This document shows positions 8,601 to 18,182 of a DNA stretch of 32,027 nt, piece by piece (position 1 is the first letter of the stretch; every line of letters begins with the position of its first letter). The notes under the pieces are model-generated. The model worked only from the letters and a program-made list of their open reading frames with translations. It ran no database searches and had not been told where the DNA came from. The stretch covers positions 1-32,027 of the forward strand of contig JALCCG010000246.1 in NCBI GenBank assembly GCA_023212695.1, in the 5' to 3' direction. Position numbers and translations under genes: made by a program. The DNA is from Sporisorium sorghi (lineage: Eukaryota; Basidiomycota; Ustilaginomycetes; Ustilaginales; Ustilaginaceae).

Positions 8601-9236
8601 CGCTCGACGATGCCGATCAGGAGCGCCCGAAGGAAAAGGCAAACGATTGTGAGAGCGAACAGCCCGCCGCGGAGAGGCGCGTTTGTGGGTTGCGTTGCGT
8701 TGCCGTGCGCGCGTGCGTGTGACAGCGAATTGCAGACTTGACGCCAGATTGCAGCGTCAAACAATTATCGGCCGTATTGCTGCCAAAAAGACCTTTTTCG
8801 AGACGATTTTGTTGGTGCAATTGGCGTCGAAAGGCGGGTAAGATGGGTGGCAGATGAAAGCTTGACGTCCAGAGAATGCAATGATGCTGGCAAAAGGGAT
8901 GAACGAGAGACGAAACGAGGCCAATACATTAGAGGCAAAGATAGGGTGATGAGCGATCAAAGAGGGATGCTGGTGAGCGGGAAACGGTCGCGCGACGGTC
9001 GCTGCGCCAAGAAAGGCGACGCCGTTTTGGAGGGAAAAACGACTGAGCTTGTGCCTCTCTCTTTCTCTCCCTCCCTCTCTGTGTTTATTCGCTAAAATGC
9101 GTCTCACCGATCGGGAATTTGATTCGGTCTTGGATCTTGACTATTTTCATTCGTGCGAGAGTGATGAAGCTCAAACTCGGAAGTCGGACCTGGATGGTCA
9201 GGGTTTGAGCAAAATAATTTTGGCGTGGCTGAGCAC

Positions 9237-9272
9237 TTTTTTTTTTTTTTTTTCTTTTTTTTTTTCTTTTTC
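9237..9272 (+). repeat. Poly-pyrimidine (T-rich) tract
   Basis: Runs of 17, 11 and 5 T interrupted by single C residues. Followed within 13 nt by an AG, it may be the polypyrimidine tract of a 5' UTR intron of RRP3 or a promoter poly-T element. Confidence 0.7.
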
Positions 9273-9339
9273 TTCTCGTTTGCAGCGTTGAGCTCTCTTT
9301 CTCTTGTCATACGCCACCATCGAGGATCACTGTCACAAC

Positions 9340-11040
9340 ATGCCAAAGGGTCTAGCATCACCAGCCAGAAAGGTGGCTTCCACCTCAGCTGCCTCTCCAT
9401 CCAGTAGCGAGCTTAAGAAGACCAAAGCACCATCACCAGAGCCATCACCAGAAGCTTCCCTAGACGGTGGAAGCGACGATGACGACGACAGCGAGGATGG
9501 TGTGAATGGCACAGAAGACGACGAGGACGACAGCCAGTCGGAGGACGCAAGTGGCAGCGGCAGCAGCGATGAAGATGACGATGATGACGATGACTCCGAG
9601 TCAGCCTCTAGCAAGGATGTACCACCAGCAGCAGCACGGGACGAGGAACAGGACGAGAAGAAGGTGGCCACCATCGCAGAGGACGGCAAAAAGGTCACAT
9701 TCGAAGATCTCGGTGTCATCCCACAAATTGTAGAAGCGTGTACCAACATGGGCTTCAAGCACCCAACCCCAATCCAGGTCAAGGCGATCCCCGAAGCGCT
9801 GCAAGCCCGCGATGTCATCGGTCTCGCCCAGACCGGTTCCGGTAAAACGGCAGCATTCACGATCCCCATCCTCCAAGCGCTCTGGGATAACCCCAAGCCC
9901 TTCTTTGCATGCGTACTCGCACCGACCCGTGAGCTGGCCTACCAGATCTCGCAGCAGGTCGAGGCGCTCGGTTCAACCATCGGTGTGCGCTCCGCCACCA
10001 TCGTCGGCGGCATGGACATGATGTCGCAGTCCATCGCGCTGTCCAAGCGTCCGCACGTCATCGTTGCCACCCCAGGTCGTCTGCAGGATCACCTGGAAAA
10101 CACCAAGGGATTCAGCCTGCGCGGGCTGCAGTATCTGGTCATGGACGAAGCCGATCGTCTGCTGGACATGGACTTCGGGCCCATCATCGACAAGCTCCTC
10201 CAATCAATCCCGCGCGAGAGGCGGACGATGCTGTTCAGTGCCACTATGACTACCAAGGTGGCCAAGCTGCAGCGTGCGTCGCTCAAGAACCCGGTGCGTG
10301 TCGAGGTCGACACCAAGTACACCACCGTCTCGACGCTCAAGCAGCACTATCTGTTCATGCCGTTTGCACACAAGGACACGTACCTCGTGCACCTCGCCAA
10401 CGAGCAGGCGGGGCACTCGATCATCGTCTTCACGCGCACCGTGCACGACTCGCAGCGGCTGTCGATCCTGCTGCGTCTGCTCGGCTTCCCTGCGATTCCG
10501 TTGCATGGCCAGCTGAGCCAGCAGGCGCGTCTTGGCGCGCTCAACAAGTTCAAGACCGGCGGGCGCTCGATTCTGGTAGCTACGGACGTGGCGTCGCGTG
10601 GTCTCGATATTCCCGCCGTCGACCTGGTCGTCAACTACGACATCCCCACCAACTCGAAGGACTACATCCACCGCGTCGGTCGTACTGCGCGTGCCGGTCG
10701 TTCCGGTCGCTCCGTCACCCTGGTCACGCAATATGACGTCGAGCTGCTGCAGCGTATCGAAGCAGTGATCGGCCTCAAGATGACCGAGTTCCCTGGTGGC
10801 AACGACAAGGAGGCCGTGATGCTGCTGAGCGAGCGTGTCGCTGAAGCGCACCGTGCGGCTGTGAGGGAGCTGAAGGACAAGGGTGTGGGCAATGCAGGTG
10901 GATCGGGCAAGCGCAAGAGGAAGATGGATGGGAGGCATGGAGATGATATGGATCGCGATGACGATCAGGTCCAGGCGGGTCTGCCTGTGTCGGGTAATGG
11001 ACGGCATCAGAATCAGAATAGGAAGAAGGGTCGTCGTTGA
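9340..11040 (+). CDS. RRP3: DEAD-box ATP-dependent rRNA helicase Rrp3
   Basis: A nucleolar RNA helicase for early 18S rRNA processing in the small-subunit processome (DDX47/Rrp3 family). Of 566 residues, all helicase motifs are present: Q motif FKHPTPIQ (139-146), I AQTGSGKT (163-170), Ia PTRELA (195-200), GG (223-224), Ib TPGR (244-247), II DEAD (269-272), III SAT (300-302), IV IIVFTRT (361-367), V with [12 protein letters not shown] (414-425) and [13 protein letters not shown] (444-454). The group signature [19 protein letters not shown] (121-139) and KAIPEAL point to Rrp3 rather than other DEAD proteins. The first ~110 residues are Ser/Asp/Glu-rich and the C-terminus is basic (KRKRKM), as is usual for nucleolar helicases. 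The start is the first ATG (MPKGLASP); codons upstream lack ATG. It is in tandem with BCD1. Confidence 0.93.
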   Translation: MPKGLASPARKVASTSAASPSSSELKKTKAPSPEPSPEASLDGGSDDDDDSEDGVNGTEDDEDDSQSEDASGSGSSDEDDDDDDDSESASSKDVPPAAARDEEQDEKKVATIAEDGKKVTFEDLGVIPQIVEACTNMGFKHPTPIQVKAIPEALQARDVIGLAQTGSGKTAAFTIPILQALWDNPKPFFACVLAPTRELAYQISQQVEALGSTIGVRSATIVGGMDMMSQSIALSKRPHVIVATPGRLQDHLENTKGFSLRGLQYLVMDEADRLLDMDFGPIIDKLLQSIPRERRTMLFSATMTTKVAKLQRASLKNPVRVEVDTKYTTVSTLKQHYLFMPFAHKDTYLVHLANEQAGHSIIVFTRTVHDSQRLSILLRLLGFPAIPLHGQLSQQARLGALNKFKTGGRSILVATDVASRGLDIPAVDLVVNYDIPTNSKDYIHRVGRTARAGRSGRSVTLVTQYDVELLQRIEAVIGLKMTEFPGGNDKEAVMLLSERVAEAHRAAVRELKDKGVGNAGGSGKRKRKMDGRHGDDMDRDDDQVQAGLPVSGNGRHQNQNRKKGRR

Positions 11041-11443
11041 AGGAAGCCTTTCTCTTTTCTCGAGACCTACTCATCGCATTCTTTGTACTTGTACTTTCTC
11101 TTTCTCGCATTGTTGTTGCTTCCTGTCTCATTGCTTAGCTTGGTGGCTCCTGAGATCCTCGTCTGAAGGTGCAAATGAGATGATGAGGATGAGGTTCGTC
11201 GAGCACAAGGCTCGGATCTCGGCCAACTTTCCTCCACAGGACCCTTTGAAATTTTGCTGTCCTTCCACCAAAATTTGACCCTGGTTTGCTGTTCTTCCAT
11301 CAACAACCCTCCTTCCATCCCAATCGACACCAACAAACCTTCGATCGCTCCTATGCACTCACCGACAGCCAACTAGCCATCTCACCTCACACCTTTCACG
11401 ATTCCTCGCTCATCGGCCAGATCGCTGGTTGCTCTACAGAACA
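11041..11443. other. Intergenic region RRP3-BCD1
   Basis: 403 nt between tandem genes. The first part is CT-rich 3' flank and the second half (from about 11280) is C/A-rich, as in fungal 5' UTRs. No gene or clear motif was seen. Confidence 0.5.
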
Positions 11444-13291
11444 ATGCCGTCGGCGTCGACAGCGATCTGCGAGCAATGCGAGGTGGAGCGGTCCAAGTAT
11501 ACCTGTCCGGCGTGCGGGGCGCGGACATGCTCATTAGCGTGCACCAAATCGCACAAGGCGGCTGAGCGTGGCGCTACGGGAGGTTGCGCTGGAGCAGCTC
11601 GCGATGGCATGTCATCCGCTGCCCCCTCTTCCGCTTCGGCGAGCACGAGTGGAGCACAAGGGCCAGCCTACGTCCCGCTCTCCGCATACACCGAATCGCA
11701 CATGATGCAGGACTTCCGCTTCCTCTCGTCCATCTCGCGCACCACTGCGGAAACCGGGCGCAAAATCCTCGCTATGAACCTGCTGCCTCCCGCCTCCACC
11801 ACCAGCACTTCTACCAACAACGGCGCTGCAGGGCGGCAGACGCACCAGCAGCGGCAGCGGCAGCGCGAGCAGCTGCTCAAACAACTCCACTACCGGCGCT
11901 TCCACGTCATGCTCCTGCCCGAAGGCATGGCGCGGCGCAAGCTGAACCAGTCGCATTTCCAACCCCGGGACAAGCGGTTCGTGCTCACGCTCGAGCTCAA
12001 GTTCCCGCACCGCACAAGTGTACTGCATCGCCAGGACGCGGCGACGACGGTGGAGCAGGTGGTGCTGGGTGAGCTGCAGCACCAGAGCTTTGCGAACAAG
12101 AAGGAGGTACAGCGTCTCAAGGCGGGGCTGGCATCGGGGTCAGAGAAGCAGGGGGAGCGGTGCTGGGTCGTTTCGCGAAGTGTGCTCGAGCAGGCGCGCT
12201 TGCCCGTCCCCAGGAAAGGTGGGGAGGTCGGTGGGGAGGGCGGGGATGCAGTGGTGCTAAGGGCGTTTCCCAGCGAGTGGGCCGTGCTGGTACCTGCGTA
12301 CTCGGCGCGGCTGACGAACGAGAGCACGACGCGGTACTTGGACTGGTGGACGCGAAAGCGCCGCTGGGAGGAGGCGAATCCGGAGCTTGCGCGCCAGCAG
12401 AAGGAGGACGAGGCGAGGGCGGTACAGCAGCAGAGTGGGGAAGGGTGGGGTGGCAAGCGTGCAAGAGGCGGGTGGCCTGCGGAACGGGAGGGTGGGAAGG
12501 CGGTCGAGGCGGAGGAACGACAGCAGCAGGGAGAGGAAGGGCAAGGTGCGACGACGACGGCTCCAGCAGCGGAGGTGGCCAAGGCTGTTGAAGCGGTAGA
12601 GGGCTGGCCGTCGCAAGGCATCGTCTCGAGCAGCTTGCTCTCGATGCTCAGCCAGCGGTTAGGGCGAAACCTTCAACCAGCACCTTCCTCCGTGGCTCAA
12701 CCAGCATCACCGCCTTCGACCTCACTCGAAAATTCCTCAGCCGACACTCCCTCCACAACCAATACCCCTTCGGCCAGCACTGCGAGCAACACGACTACCA
12801 CCGACGAACCCGCCCCCTCAATCCTGCTCACCCTCACGCACCCACACCGCACCACGCTCAGCTGGCTGCTCCAAACGCTGCCGGACGGATACAGTGTTGT
12901 CGAGTTTCCCGAGCTGCGCGTCGTACCCACCACCGAAGTGCCCACGGCAGCGGGAGTGAAGGTCGTACCGCTGGCTGGGGAAGGTGTTGATACAGAACCG
13001 GAGGTCGCCGGTGGAGGTGAGGAGAGTAAGAAGGAAGAAGTGCAGAAGGCGTCGACGGTGGTGGTGATGGGGACGGGTGGGTCGTTGGGCGGGTTGCTGG
13101 CGGGGTATGACTCCGACTCAGACGATGATGATCAGGAGGAGCCGAATCCAGAAACGACCGCGGAGCAAGCAGCTGAGCAAGCCGACCCATCCGCGCATGC
13201 ACAAACACAAGAGTCAAGCTCCGGCGGCAGCCTCGCATCGCTCGCCCTCCAGCACGGCTTCTTGCACGCTCCTCCCCACTCGAGCTCCTAG
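11444..13291 (+). CDS. BCD1: Box C/D snoRNA assembly protein Bcd1 (zf-HIT protein)
   Basis: Bcd1/ZNHIT6 is needed for box C/D snoRNP assembly and snoRNA stability in the nucleus. Of 615 residues, the N-terminus carries a HIT zinc finger: C9-x2-C12, C21-x2-C24, C29-x3-C33, H37 and C48. The family's next block is DFRFLSSISRTT (about 92-103), then the beta-rich domain RRFHVMLLPEGMARRKLNQS and DKRFVLTLELKFPH (about 150-190) followed by VEQVVLGELQ. A C-terminal block SILLTLTHPHRTTLSWLLQT with SVVEFPELRVVP (about 460-496) matches the family's conserved end. Between them lies a long Glu/Gln/Ser/Pro-rich insert (about 325-455), and a disordered acidic tail follows, making this protein much longer than usual. 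ATG 11444 immediately precedes the finger. It follows RRP3, another nucleolar gene. Confidence 0.87.
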   Translation: MPSASTAICEQCEVERSKYTCPACGARTCSLACTKSHKAAERGATGGCAGAARDGMSSAAPSSASASTSGAQGPAYVPLSAYTESHMMQDFRFLSSISRTTAETGRKILAMNLLPPASTTSTSTNNGAAGRQTHQQRQRQREQLLKQLHYRRFHVMLLPEGMARRKLNQSHFQPRDKRFVLTLELKFPHRTSVLHRQDAATTVEQVVLGELQHQSFANKKEVQRLKAGLASGSEKQGERCWVVSRSVLEQARLPVPRKGGEVGGEGGDAVVLRAFPSEWAVLVPAYSARLTNESTTRYLDWWTRKRRWEEANPELARQQKEDEARAVQQQSGEGWGGKRARGGWPAEREGGKAVEAEERQQQGEEGQGATTTAPAAEVAKAVEAVEGWPSQGIVSSSLLSMLSQRLGRNLQPAPSSVAQPASPPSTSLENSSADTPSTTNTPSASTASNTTTTDEPAPSILLTLTHPHRTTLSWLLQTLPDGYSVVEFPELRVVPTTEVPTAAGVKVVPLAGEGVDTEPEVAGGGEESKKEEVQKASTVVVMGTGGSLGGLLAGYDSDSDDDDQEEPNPETTAEQAAEQADPSAHAQTQESSSGGSLASLALQHGFLHAPPHSSS

Positions 13292-13414
13292 CTCACCACG
13301 TGTACGTCTTCATGCTGTAGCCACTGCAATCGACGCTCACCCCAGCACACTCACCCATTTACACACGCTAAAACAACTCCGCACGCTCAATCACATTCCT
13401 TTCATTCAAAGCGA

Positions 13415-15700
13415 TCACCTTCCCTCCGCACCGGCTCGCCACGCACCTACGGCCAACAACGCCAAATGACCCATCCAGCATCCGACGCTCACCCAGCCCA
13501 TTCCGCGCCCTCCACTCCTCCCGCGCTCCTCGGTGTACGACAGATCCACGAGGGCGAGCAGCAAGATGCCTATGTACACCGCGTCCGCCGTCTCCATGCC
13601 AAACAGCAGAGCGGGCGAGAGGCATTTGAGCAGCGCTACGGCGACGGCGGTGGTGTGTGGTGGCAGCGTGTTGAGCAGCCGGGTGTATGCTGCTGCGAAG
13701 GTGTGGAGTGATGTGGATCGAGCCGTGCGGTCAGCAGCGTCGGTGGTGGAAGACGGCGGGAGTGGTGGCAGGGCGGACGGTCTGTACAGCGCGAGCGACA
13801 CGCCCGTCTCCCTCCCCTTATGCTTACGTCGCTGTCCATCCTGCCCCGCTCTCCGCTCCCCTGCCGCACCCAGCACCTGCAGCACCTCGCTGCAGCTCGG
13901 CCGCTTGACCGGGTCCACATTCAACATCCCCTCCAACAGCCCCAACAGCACCTCGTCCCCCCTCTTCCCATCCCTTCCCTTCCCCCTCCTAAACCCACCG
14001 TACGCCTCCACCTCCCTCCTGAGCACATCAACATCGCGCACCTCGCTGTACGGCAGCCGGAAGAACACCAACAGGTGCAGGATCATCCCCAGGCTCCAGA
14101 TGTCCGCCTTGCTGCTGAGCTCGTCCAGCCGGCCGGTGACGGGGTTGACGCGCACCGTTTCGGGCGACATGTACTCCATGGTGCCCGTGTGGCCGGACCG
14201 GATGCGGGTCCAGTTGTCGTGCAGGAGGAGGGAGGAGCCGAAGTCGGACAGCATGGCGCGTGGGAGGAGCGCGTCGTCGTCCCAGTGCAGAAGGACGTTG
14301 CCCGGTTTGATGTCGAGGTGCAGGATGCCACGGGCGTGGAGGAAGGCTAGGCCGGAGGTTATGTCGGTTAGGAGGCTGTAGATCTCGTCGGTGCGGAGGA
14401 GGTGGACGCCGACCTCGGTGTCGATGGGCGGCACCGGGGCTGCGGGGGATGGGGTTGAGGTGGATGCGGATGCGGTGCTGGCAGTGGCAGTGGCGGAGCG
14501 GTGGGCGCGCCGTTGACGCAGAGCCGCTTTCAGACGTTCGATCTTGAGCCGTTCAGCCGGGTTGACCGTGCCCACATCGTCGTTCCTCACTTCCGGCTTG
14601 TGCTGCCCCGCCTTCCCTCCGCCGGCCACGCCTCCTCCCTCCGCCAACCCTGCATCCGCCTCCTCCTCCTCCTCCCCTACACCCTCACCCTCGCCCGCTC
14701 TCGCCGAGATCCAATCCGCCAAACTTCCCCCATTCGCCGCCATCATCAGCACGAACAGCGTCGGCACCTCGGGCGCAAACGCACTCAGCTGGCACCGCTC
14801 GATCCACGCATGCTGATAGTGAATCAAGTGCGGGTGGTGCAGCGACTCCATGAGGTGTACCTCGTTGAGGCTCTGCAGCAGGCTTTGCGCGTGGTCGCCC
14901 ACGGGGATCTTCTTGATGGCGTACTTGCCGAGCTTGTTGCCGTTGAGCACGTGTTGACACAAGAACACCTGGCCGCGGGCGCCGCGCCCGAGGCGCTTGA
15001 GCTCGACGAAGAAGCGCGCGTAGTAGCCTTGCGCCTCGGAGGCGTGATTGATGGGCTCTGGGGGCGTGGAGGCGCCCGAAGGGAGCGGGGTCGAGGAGCC
15101 GGAGGCGGACTCGAAGCGGTTGCGCGGCAGGGTGCTGGTGGTGGTGTGCGGGGAGGAGGCGAACGTGTGCGTGGCTTGGGCCAGGAGGCGGAAGTAGTTG
15201 GGTGCGATGAAGGAGGGAGACTCGCGGTCGGCTGGGCCTGATGTGGTGTCAAAGTGCGTGTCTGCTGCTTCGAGCGGCCACGGACGGGCACACGTCGGGC
15301 AGATGGTTTGACTGGGCGAACCTTCCTGCGATGCGAACCGGCGAAAGCGCTGCAACAGGCTTTGCGATGCATTGGGATCGTTGCGATACGGCGCCAAGGG
15401 AGCCTCGTCTCGTCCGTCGTCGGATGCCGCTACATCACCCGTCGAGCGTGGCACGCCATGCTTCTGAAGCGACAGCTCGTTCGAGGAAGCATCGTAGTAG
15501 GCTGCATGATCCCTTGTGCGCAACACAATCTGCAGATCGCTGGCACGAGGAGCGGGGACTAGGTCGCGACTCGACGAGCCGGCACCAGCTGCAGTACCAG
15601 CTGCAGCAGATTGACTTGTGCCGGGCTCGTCGATGATGTCCGTGGTCACCCACGAGGTGTCTGATAGTCGCAGTGGCGAAGGTCGATACGATGAGGTCAT
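13415..15700 (-). CDS. IKS1: IKS1-like serine/threonine protein kinase with C-terminal hydrophobic segments
   Basis: 761 residues. The N-terminal module LQIVLRTRDHAAYYDASSNE (56-75), the CPTC zinc-type motif (134-137) and FIAPNYFRLL (164-173) are arranged as in the fungal Iks1 family. The kinase domain starts at about 228: glycine loop GRGARGQV (238-245), Lys263 in AIKK, Glu280 in LNEVHLME, hinge region to about 330, a ~95-residue low-complexity insert (332-425), then catalytic loop HLDIKPGN (461-468; HLD rather than HRD), DFGSS (486-490) and GTMEYMSPE (506-514). After the kinase domain, hydrophobic stretches near 705-755 (AVYIGILLLALVDLSY and WVSVGCWMGHLALLAVGAW) suggest a membrane hairpin or tail anchor. 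The biological role of Iks1 is poorly defined. Convergent with BCD1, 123 nt apart. Confidence 0.8.
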   Translation of the reverse strand: MTSSYRPSPLRLSDTSWVTTDIIDEPGTSQSAAAGTAAGAGSSSRDLVPAPRASDLQIVLRTRDHAAYYDASSNELSLQKHGVPRSTGDVAASDDGRDEAPLAPYRNDPNASQSLLQRFRRFASQEGSPSQTICPTCARPWPLEAADTHFDTTSGPADRESPSFIAPNYFRLLAQATHTFASSPHTTTSTLPRNRFESASGSSTPLPSGASTPPEPINHASEAQGYYARFFVELKRLGRGARGQVFLCQHVLNGNKLGKYAIKKIPVGDHAQSLLQSLNEVHLMESLHHPHLIHYQHAWIERCQLSAFAPEVPTLFVLMMAANGGSLADWISARAGEGEGVGEEEEEADAGLAEGGGVAGGGKAGQHKPEVRNDDVGTVNPAERLKIERLKAALRQRRAHRSATATASTASASTSTPSPAAPVPPIDTEVGVHLLRTDEIYSLLTDITSGLAFLHARGILHLDIKPGNVLLHWDDDALLPRAMLSDFGSSLLLHDNWTRIRSGHTGTMEYMSPETVRVNPVTGRLDELSSKADIWSLGMILHLLVFFRLPYSEVRDVDVLRREVEAYGGFRRGKGRDGKRGDEVLLGLLEGMLNVDPVKRPSCSEVLQVLGAAGERRAGQDGQRRKHKGRETGVSLALYRPSALPPLPPSSTTDAADRTARSTSLHTFAAAYTRLLNTLPPHTTAVAVALLKCLSPALLFGMETADAVYIGILLLALVDLSYTEERGRSGGRGMGWVSVGCWMGHLALLAVGAWRAGAEGR

Positions 15701-16278
15701 GGTGGAAATATCTGGATGGCCTAAAGAGCCAGATCTTCCCCCTCACCAGTACGGACGAGGAGGACAGCCGACCCTTAGTTGTCGTTTGATGTCGTTTGTG
15801 GCCGGATGGCACGCACCAGGTGCTTACATGACCGAATCGCTACCTTGCATACACAGCGTTGGGCGCTATGTTCTTGAAGCTAACGCGCTGTCCGACAAGG
15901 ATAGGCAAGATTTGGTGGTGTGTGGAAATGGGAGAGAGCGGTTGGTGGTCAAGTTCGAAGATCCCTAAAGTGCAACTTTAAAGCTCGTTTCGGGTGGATT
16001 TTTCAGGGTCCACGTCTCGCCTCGCGCACAGGCACACACGCTTCCCGCTCAGTCAGCAGATGAAGAGCGGCCAATTTCGACAGCGTCGCACAGCTCAGCT
16101 TCATAGATGCCATCGCCTCAGCGTCATCGCAACGTTCGAAAGACAGACAAAAGATTGCAGAGGATCCAGCTTATGAACAATGATGAGGAGACAAAGAATA
16201 GGGTGAGGTTGAGCTGCATCTCAGAACGAAAGGCATCGATCAACCTTTGCGTGCGTGCGTACGCGTGTGCATGCAACT
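15701..16278. promoter_or_regulatory. Intergenic region: IKS1 promoter and 3' flank of the Vps3844-like gene
   Basis: 578 nt, no gene seen. It contains a 15-nt inverted repeat TAAAGT-GCA-ACTTTA at 15966-15980, about 265 nt upstream of the IKS1 start. Confidence 0.5.
15966..15980. promoter_or_regulatory. Short perfect inverted repeat upstream of IKS1
   Basis: TAAAGT and ACTTTA are exact reverse complements around a 3-nt spacer, the form of a dimeric transcription-factor site. No factor is assigned; a chance occurrence is possible. Confidence 0.3.
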
Positions 16279-17725
16279 CTACTTGAGGCTGATCGTAACG
16301 CTAGCCAGCGTGCCAGGAAGCTCCTCCGAGCCCTGAGCGAACAAAAAGTAGACGCTACCGGCACTGATGAGCACGAGCAGCAACACGCTCGAGCCGATGA
16401 GCACAAACTCGGTGCTCACATCCTTCTTCTCGCACGCCGCGCCGGCCCAGTAGACCTTTTTGCCCTTGCGCACCTCGGTGGGCTTGCACTGGCAGCGCCA
16501 GCACGGCTTGCCGCCCTTGGAGGTCTGCACGCCCTTTCCGTGGCCCGAGCAGTTGTTGGTGGCGTCCTCGAGCGACGACTGCGAGGTGAAGCACGTGCCG
16601 GCGAGGTTCTTGGGCAGCGGCGATGGTTTCGACGAGGCGAATGCACTGGGACGGAGCGCGGCACCGTGCGAGAGCTCCGAGGCGCGTCGGAAGGGACGCA
16701 GCAGGTCGGATTGCGATCGCTTGGCCAGCAAATGCGTGGCACCAGCGTCGTCGATGGTCTCGGTGACGACAAAGGCGATCGAAGCAGCACGACCCTGTTG
16801 CTCGGATCGGCTCTGGAAAAGCGAGGTCACTTGCTTGACAGCAGCGCGCACCATCTCCTTGGCTTTCGCATACTCGGCACTGTCGGCACCGTACGTGCTC
16901 TCGACGTTCTGCAGGCCAGAGAAGCGCAACGGCTGCATCGACAGATCCTGTGCCGTCACATCGTCCACGTTGCTGCTCTTCAGCTTGGAGATGAGTGCCT
17001 CGGCCGATCGCAGCTCATCTTCGAGCGTTTCGAATGCTGATGACTTGAACGAAGCCGCCTGCTGGGACCATGTCGCTGCCACCTTGTCCGCTTTGGTGGT
17101 GAGCCACTCGATGCTGGCGCTGAAACCGTCCATGAAGCTGCCCGTGAGATGCGAGAGCGTCGACTCGGACGACTTGAGCGCTGATGCGGCACTGGACACG
17201 TAGCTGTCGAAAAGAGCATCGAACGAGTTGGAGCTGGGTGCGCTCTCGATGTTGTGTGTGGCGTGGACACCGTCGGGGATCACATCTGGCGCGATTGAAA
17301 AGACAAGAAAGAGTATGTCAGTTGAGCCAATCGAAAGAGGCCATGGATGCTGAATCGCTGCAATACCACTCACCATCATGCGCAGATCCGTGCATGAGTA
17401 CCAGCAAGCGGTTCTGCTCGTCGTCGTCGTGGCCATCAAACAGGCGTTCGACCATGGCTCGCTGGTCCACCTTCACATCGCCCGCCTTGTCACCATGCAG
17501 CACATGCGCCCAGATCGCCGAGTCATCCGACCTTGAAGCATCGCCGACGTTGATGTGGTGCGACAGAATGCGGTGTGCCTCTTCGGCATTGATGCTGATC
17601 GGTGCAGCAGCAAGATCGTGTGCTGGAGAGAGGTAGAGGTTTGTCTTGGCATCGGCACCTGCAACAGCGAATGTTGCGGCTGCCAGTGCCAATGATGCAA
17701 GCGATGAACCAGCGATGCGGACCAT
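16279..17725 (-). CDS. Vps3844/DUF3844-family type I membrane protein
   Basis: Exons are 17725-17374 and 17285-16279, giving 452 residues. Residues 1-26 (MVRIAGSSLASLALAAATFA then VAGADA) form a signal peptide. The lumenal part includes NVGDASRSDDSAIWAHVL and a heptad-like stretch at about 130-200. The C-terminal ~110 residues match the Vps3844 (DUF3844) domain: CFTSQSSLEDATNNCSGHGK, then CWRCQCKPT and WAGAACEKKDVS, an EGF-like six-cysteine module, followed by one transmembrane helix (FVLIGSSVLLLVLISAGSVY) and a short cytosolic tail. Family members are ER/vacuolar-route membrane proteins of poorly known role. A chaperone or sorting function is only inferred. ATG 17725 is chosen because it starts the signal peptide; upstream codons in the frame lack ATG. 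Confidence 0.8.
17286..17373 (-). other. Intron of the Vps3844-like gene
   Basis: 88 nt, GTGAGT...CGCCAG on the minus strand, phase 1 (GAT G|AT GTG). A GGCTCAACTGACAT branch-point-like element precedes the acceptor. Splicing joins ...SAHD to DVIPDG, restoring one continuous frame. Confidence 0.85.
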
Positions 17726-18182
17726 CTTTGTCGTCGATTGATCGAGAAGATGATTGTCAGGGGATGGAGACAAGGAAGAGCATGCGACGATGACGATCAA
17801 CGCAAATTTGGAATGCACTTTCGCCTTTTCCTCTCTCTCTCTTTCCGTCTCTGCCCCTATGCACCAGCAGCAGCAGCCCAGCGTCCGTGCGACGAGAAAA
17901 TCCGAATTTTGGCGCGCCCTTCAAATTGTTAGACCGCACGATACCTTAACGCCCTGCCCGTCGCAACGACGCAGCTTCTTCTCGCAACGGCAAAGGCAAC
18001 ACATACGCACCAAGGCTGAGGAGTCTAAGAAGTAAATATTGCGATCACAGGAAAGAAAAAACGAGCGGTATGGACGCCTCCCACGCAAAGCAAGGAGACG
18101 CATCGAGACAACAGAGACAAAAGAGCGTGTGTGTGTGTGTGTGTGTGTGTGTATTCAAGAAGCTATCGAGGATGACTGTCCT
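17726..18182. other. Intergenic region: Vps3844-like promoter and EFR3 3' flank
   Basis: 457 nt with no gene. It contains a (GT)13 repeat close to the EFR3 stop codon and a CT-rich stretch at 17821-17850 near the start of the Vps3844-like gene. Confidence 0.5.
18127..18152. repeat. (GT)13 microsatellite in the EFR3 3' flank
   Basis: Thirteen GT units, read as (AC)n in the EFR3 mRNA sense, 30 nt beyond its stop codon and so probably within the 3' UTR. Confidence 0.9.

Larger units (their letters stand above)
8058..9339. promoter_or_regulatory. Long divergent intergenic region, ADA2 and RRP3
   Basis: 1.28 kb between divergent start codons without a convincing gene. It contains a GT microsatellite (8568-8600) and a T-rich tract (9237-9272) that ends in TTCTCGTTTGCAG, a good 3' splice site at 9285, so RRP3 may have a 5' UTR intron with its donor further upstream; no donor could be assigned with certainty. 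Short open frames in it show no domain-like sequence. Confidence 0.45.

Noticed and set aside
10204..11007. Minus-strand open frame opposite RRP3
   Set aside because: It is a shadow of the helicase gene: His/Arg/Leu-rich, no domain, and the sense strand carries all DEAD-box motifs.
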